Positions 5,627-6,446 of a DNA stretch of 6,446 nt are shown here, in pieces. The position numbers and the translations under genes were made by a program. Where the stretch lies: NCBI GenBank assembly GCA_017509065.1, contig JAFWQM010000097.1, positions 1 to 6,446 of the forward strand, in the 5' to 3' direction. This DNA is from Clostridia bacterium (GTDB taxonomy: Bacteria; Bacillota_A; Clostridia; Christensenellales; Aristaeellaceae). The first letter of the stretch is position 1, and every line of letters begins with the position of its first letter. The notes under the pieces are model-generated. The model saw only the letters and a list, made by a program, of their open reading frames with translations, was not told the DNA's origin and did no database searches.

Positions 5627-5659
5627 ATCCACAGGACAAAAAAGCGTGGTTTGGCAACC
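5627..5659. repeat. 33-bp direct repeat, copy B (upstream of the recombinase pair)
   Basis: ATCCACAGGACAAAAA (5627-5642), six differing bases, GTTTGGCAACC (5649-5659), in the same orientation and spacing as copy A 2548 bases to the left. It sits between the terminator of the XRE gene and the start remnant of the broken recombinase. GTATCCACA (5625-5633) is one base from a DnaA box. Only one half of the copy-A palindrome is kept here. Confidence 0.8.
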
Positions 5660-5667
5660 GGGCAAAG

Positions 5668-5696
5668 AAAAAAAGGCTCTGCCCGAAAGCAAAGCC
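5668..5696 (-). terminator. Intrinsic terminator of the XRE regulator gene
   Basis: On the minus strand, GGCTTTGC pairs with GCAGAGCC (8 bp with one G-U) around a 6-nt loop TTTCGG, followed by seven T (5668-5674). It begins 11 bases after the stop codon of the XRE gene and isolates that gene from the recombinases, which therefore need their own promoter; none with good matches was found. Confidence 0.85.
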
Positions 5697-5707
5697 CAAG
5701 AATAAGT

Positions 5708-6187
5708 TTAAGTATCCGTCAGTTCTTCAAGTGGATCTGTGATCAGTCTGCGAAAGATACCAGTGAATAGCATCGGATCAGGTTGTTCCCCTTTCAATCT
5801 TAATCGTACTGCCAGCCTTCGCATTCTGGTCCACTCTGCGGATACATTATAAAGAGCCTGATTTGCGGTTGGATCAGAATATACACCGCGTCCATTCCAT
5901 GAATCTTGATCTCTTTTCTTTTTGCCTGGGGGTCTGCTCTGCAGTTGTATGGGCCGATTGGCATTGCTATCACCAAGCACCAGATCATAAGGATCGATTT
6001 GAAGGATGCGGCATATTTTCAAACCCAACTTAATATTAACGGAGGAAAAAGGTTGCTCTCCATATTCCAAACGTTGATATTGCCTGACCTGCACGTCTAA
6101 CTCTGTAGCCAATTGCAGCTGCGAAAGGCCTGATTTTTTACGGGCAGACCGTAGCATTTGAGCCTCACGTGTATCCGTTCTTTTCAC
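5708..6187 (-). CDS. XRE-family transcriptional regulator
   Basis: 159 aa. Residues 12-70 form a classic Cro/CI-type helix-turn-helix (LRSARKKSGLSQLQLATELDVQVRQYQRLEYGEQPFSS...LQIDPYDLV), with LSQLQLA and the recognition-helix segment VQVRQYQRLEYG. Residues 80-105 are a polar linker rich in Lys, Arg and Pro. The C-terminal part (YNVSAEWTRMRRLAVRLRLKGEQPDPMLF...) is not recognised. The start is GTG (6185-6187), chosen because AGGAGG (6195-6200 on the plus strand) lies 7 nt upstream; the ATG at codon 11 has no such site. A promoter and a terminator make it a single-gene unit. In mobile elements such proteins commonly repress integration or transfer genes; that role is an inference here. GTG and compact spacing would fit low, autoregulated expression. 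Confidence 0.85.
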   Translation of the reverse strand: MKRTDTREAQMLRSARKKSGLSQLQLATELDVQVRQYQRLEYGEQPFSSVNIKLGLKICRILQIDPYDLVLGDSNANRPIQLQSRPPGKKKRDQDSWNGRGVYSDPTANQALYNVSAEWTRMRRLAVRLRLKGEQPDPMLFTGIFRRLITDPLEELTDT

Positions 6188-6212
6188 ACGAACACCTCCT
6201 CGTCAGCGTCGT

Positions 6213-6241
6213 ATTACGCCATAGGTGTCGTGGTTTATCAA
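6213..6241 (-). promoter_or_regulatory. Probable promoter of the XRE gene
   Basis: On the minus strand: TTGATA (6241-6236), a 17-nt spacer, CGTAAT (6218-6213), giving a transcript start near 6206 just ahead of the AGGAGG. The -35 is 5/6 and the -10 is 4/6. An alternative further upstream is TTGAAC with GATATT at 18-nt spacing. Confidence 0.5.
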
Positions 6242-6446
6242 GCAATATCGGGCAGAGTTATCAGTCTGTTCAAAATCGTCTCAGAGAAGTAAAAACCAAC
6301 AAACTTGGCTCTTCCCTAGAAAGTGTGGGTGGCAAAAACCGTAGAAGTAAGGGAATAAAAGGATTTGCAGGGTTTACATGGAGCCTCTGACATATGTGAT
6401 GTAAGCCAGCTGACGAGCCAGCATTCATTCCCGCCATTCGTATAGG
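6242..6446. other. Upstream region of the XRE gene, no gene recognised
   Basis: About 200 AT-rich bases at the right edge. AGAAGTAA occurs twice (6285-6292 and 6343-6350) and GCCAGC occurs twice near 6405-6422. On the minus strand the frame reading LYEWRE ends in TGA and is followed at once by an ATG opening a 16-codon frame; another frame is open for about 58 codons. Neither shows a recognisable protein or a good ribosome binding site, so neither is called. Confidence 0.4.

Noticed and set aside
5607..5718. In-frame upward extension of the broken recombinase
   Set aside because: The frame is open to 5718, but it crosses the direct repeat and part of a terminator, has no ATG, GTG or TTG, and shows no resolvase motifs.
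2681..6446. CRISPR array, restriction, toxin-antitoxin or other defence genes
   Set aside because: No regularly spaced repeats and no such protein domains were found. The XRE protein has no evident toxin partner in the window.
6250..6446. Minus-strand frames open to the right edge
   Set aside because: About 58 codons with no recognisable protein and overlapping AT-rich regulatory-looking DNA; a gene fragment cannot be supported.

Overview
The window looks like chromosomal DNA from an anaerobic Gram-positive bacterium of the Clostridia (Firmicutes). The support is strong AGGAGG-type ribosome binding sites, sigma-A-like promoters, an anaerobic ribonucleotide reductase activase (NrdG), a tmRNA with a Firmicutes-style resume site, and tandem large serine recombinases of a kind common in gut Clostridia. 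No genus can be named from the sequence alone.

Region 1 (1-2537) is host backbone, all on the plus strand. It holds a symmetric hairpin at the left edge, then a promoter and a gene for a membrane-anchored protein resembling one lobe of an extracellular solute-binding protein, closed by a strong intrinsic terminator. Next come nrdG, a near-consensus extended -10 promoter, smpB, and the complete tmRNA gene ssrA with its own terminator. SmpB and tmRNA act together in ribosome rescue. The tmRNA appears to encode the tag ADNNQYAFAA.

Region 2 (2538-6446) is a visibly more AT-rich accessory segment starting directly behind ssrA, a classic integration hot spot. Every gene in it lies on the minus strand. 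In transcription order these are: an XRE-type regulator with a GTG start; a broken large serine recombinase missing almost its whole catalytic domain; an intact 530-aa large serine recombinase overlapping it by 8 bases; and an 84-aa protein with a sigma-70-region-4-like helix-turn-helix and a zinc-ribbon-like WW module. Three intrinsic terminators divide this strand into three units. The boundaries of the mobile element are not proven: no repeat of the ssrA 3' end occurs inside the window, and the right end lies outside it.

The most unusual structure is a 33-bp direct repeat (27/33 identical, identical internal spacing) placed just upstream of the recombinase pair and just downstream of it, each copy directly behind a terminator. 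Also notable are an inverted repeat that would bury the ribosome binding site of the broken recombinase, a 7+5+7 operator-like palindrome in the downstream repeat, and three copies of a TCCGTGTAAA motif between ssrA and the accessory genes. I see no wholly new multi-gene system. The segment is best read as a partly decayed serine-recombinase mobile element.
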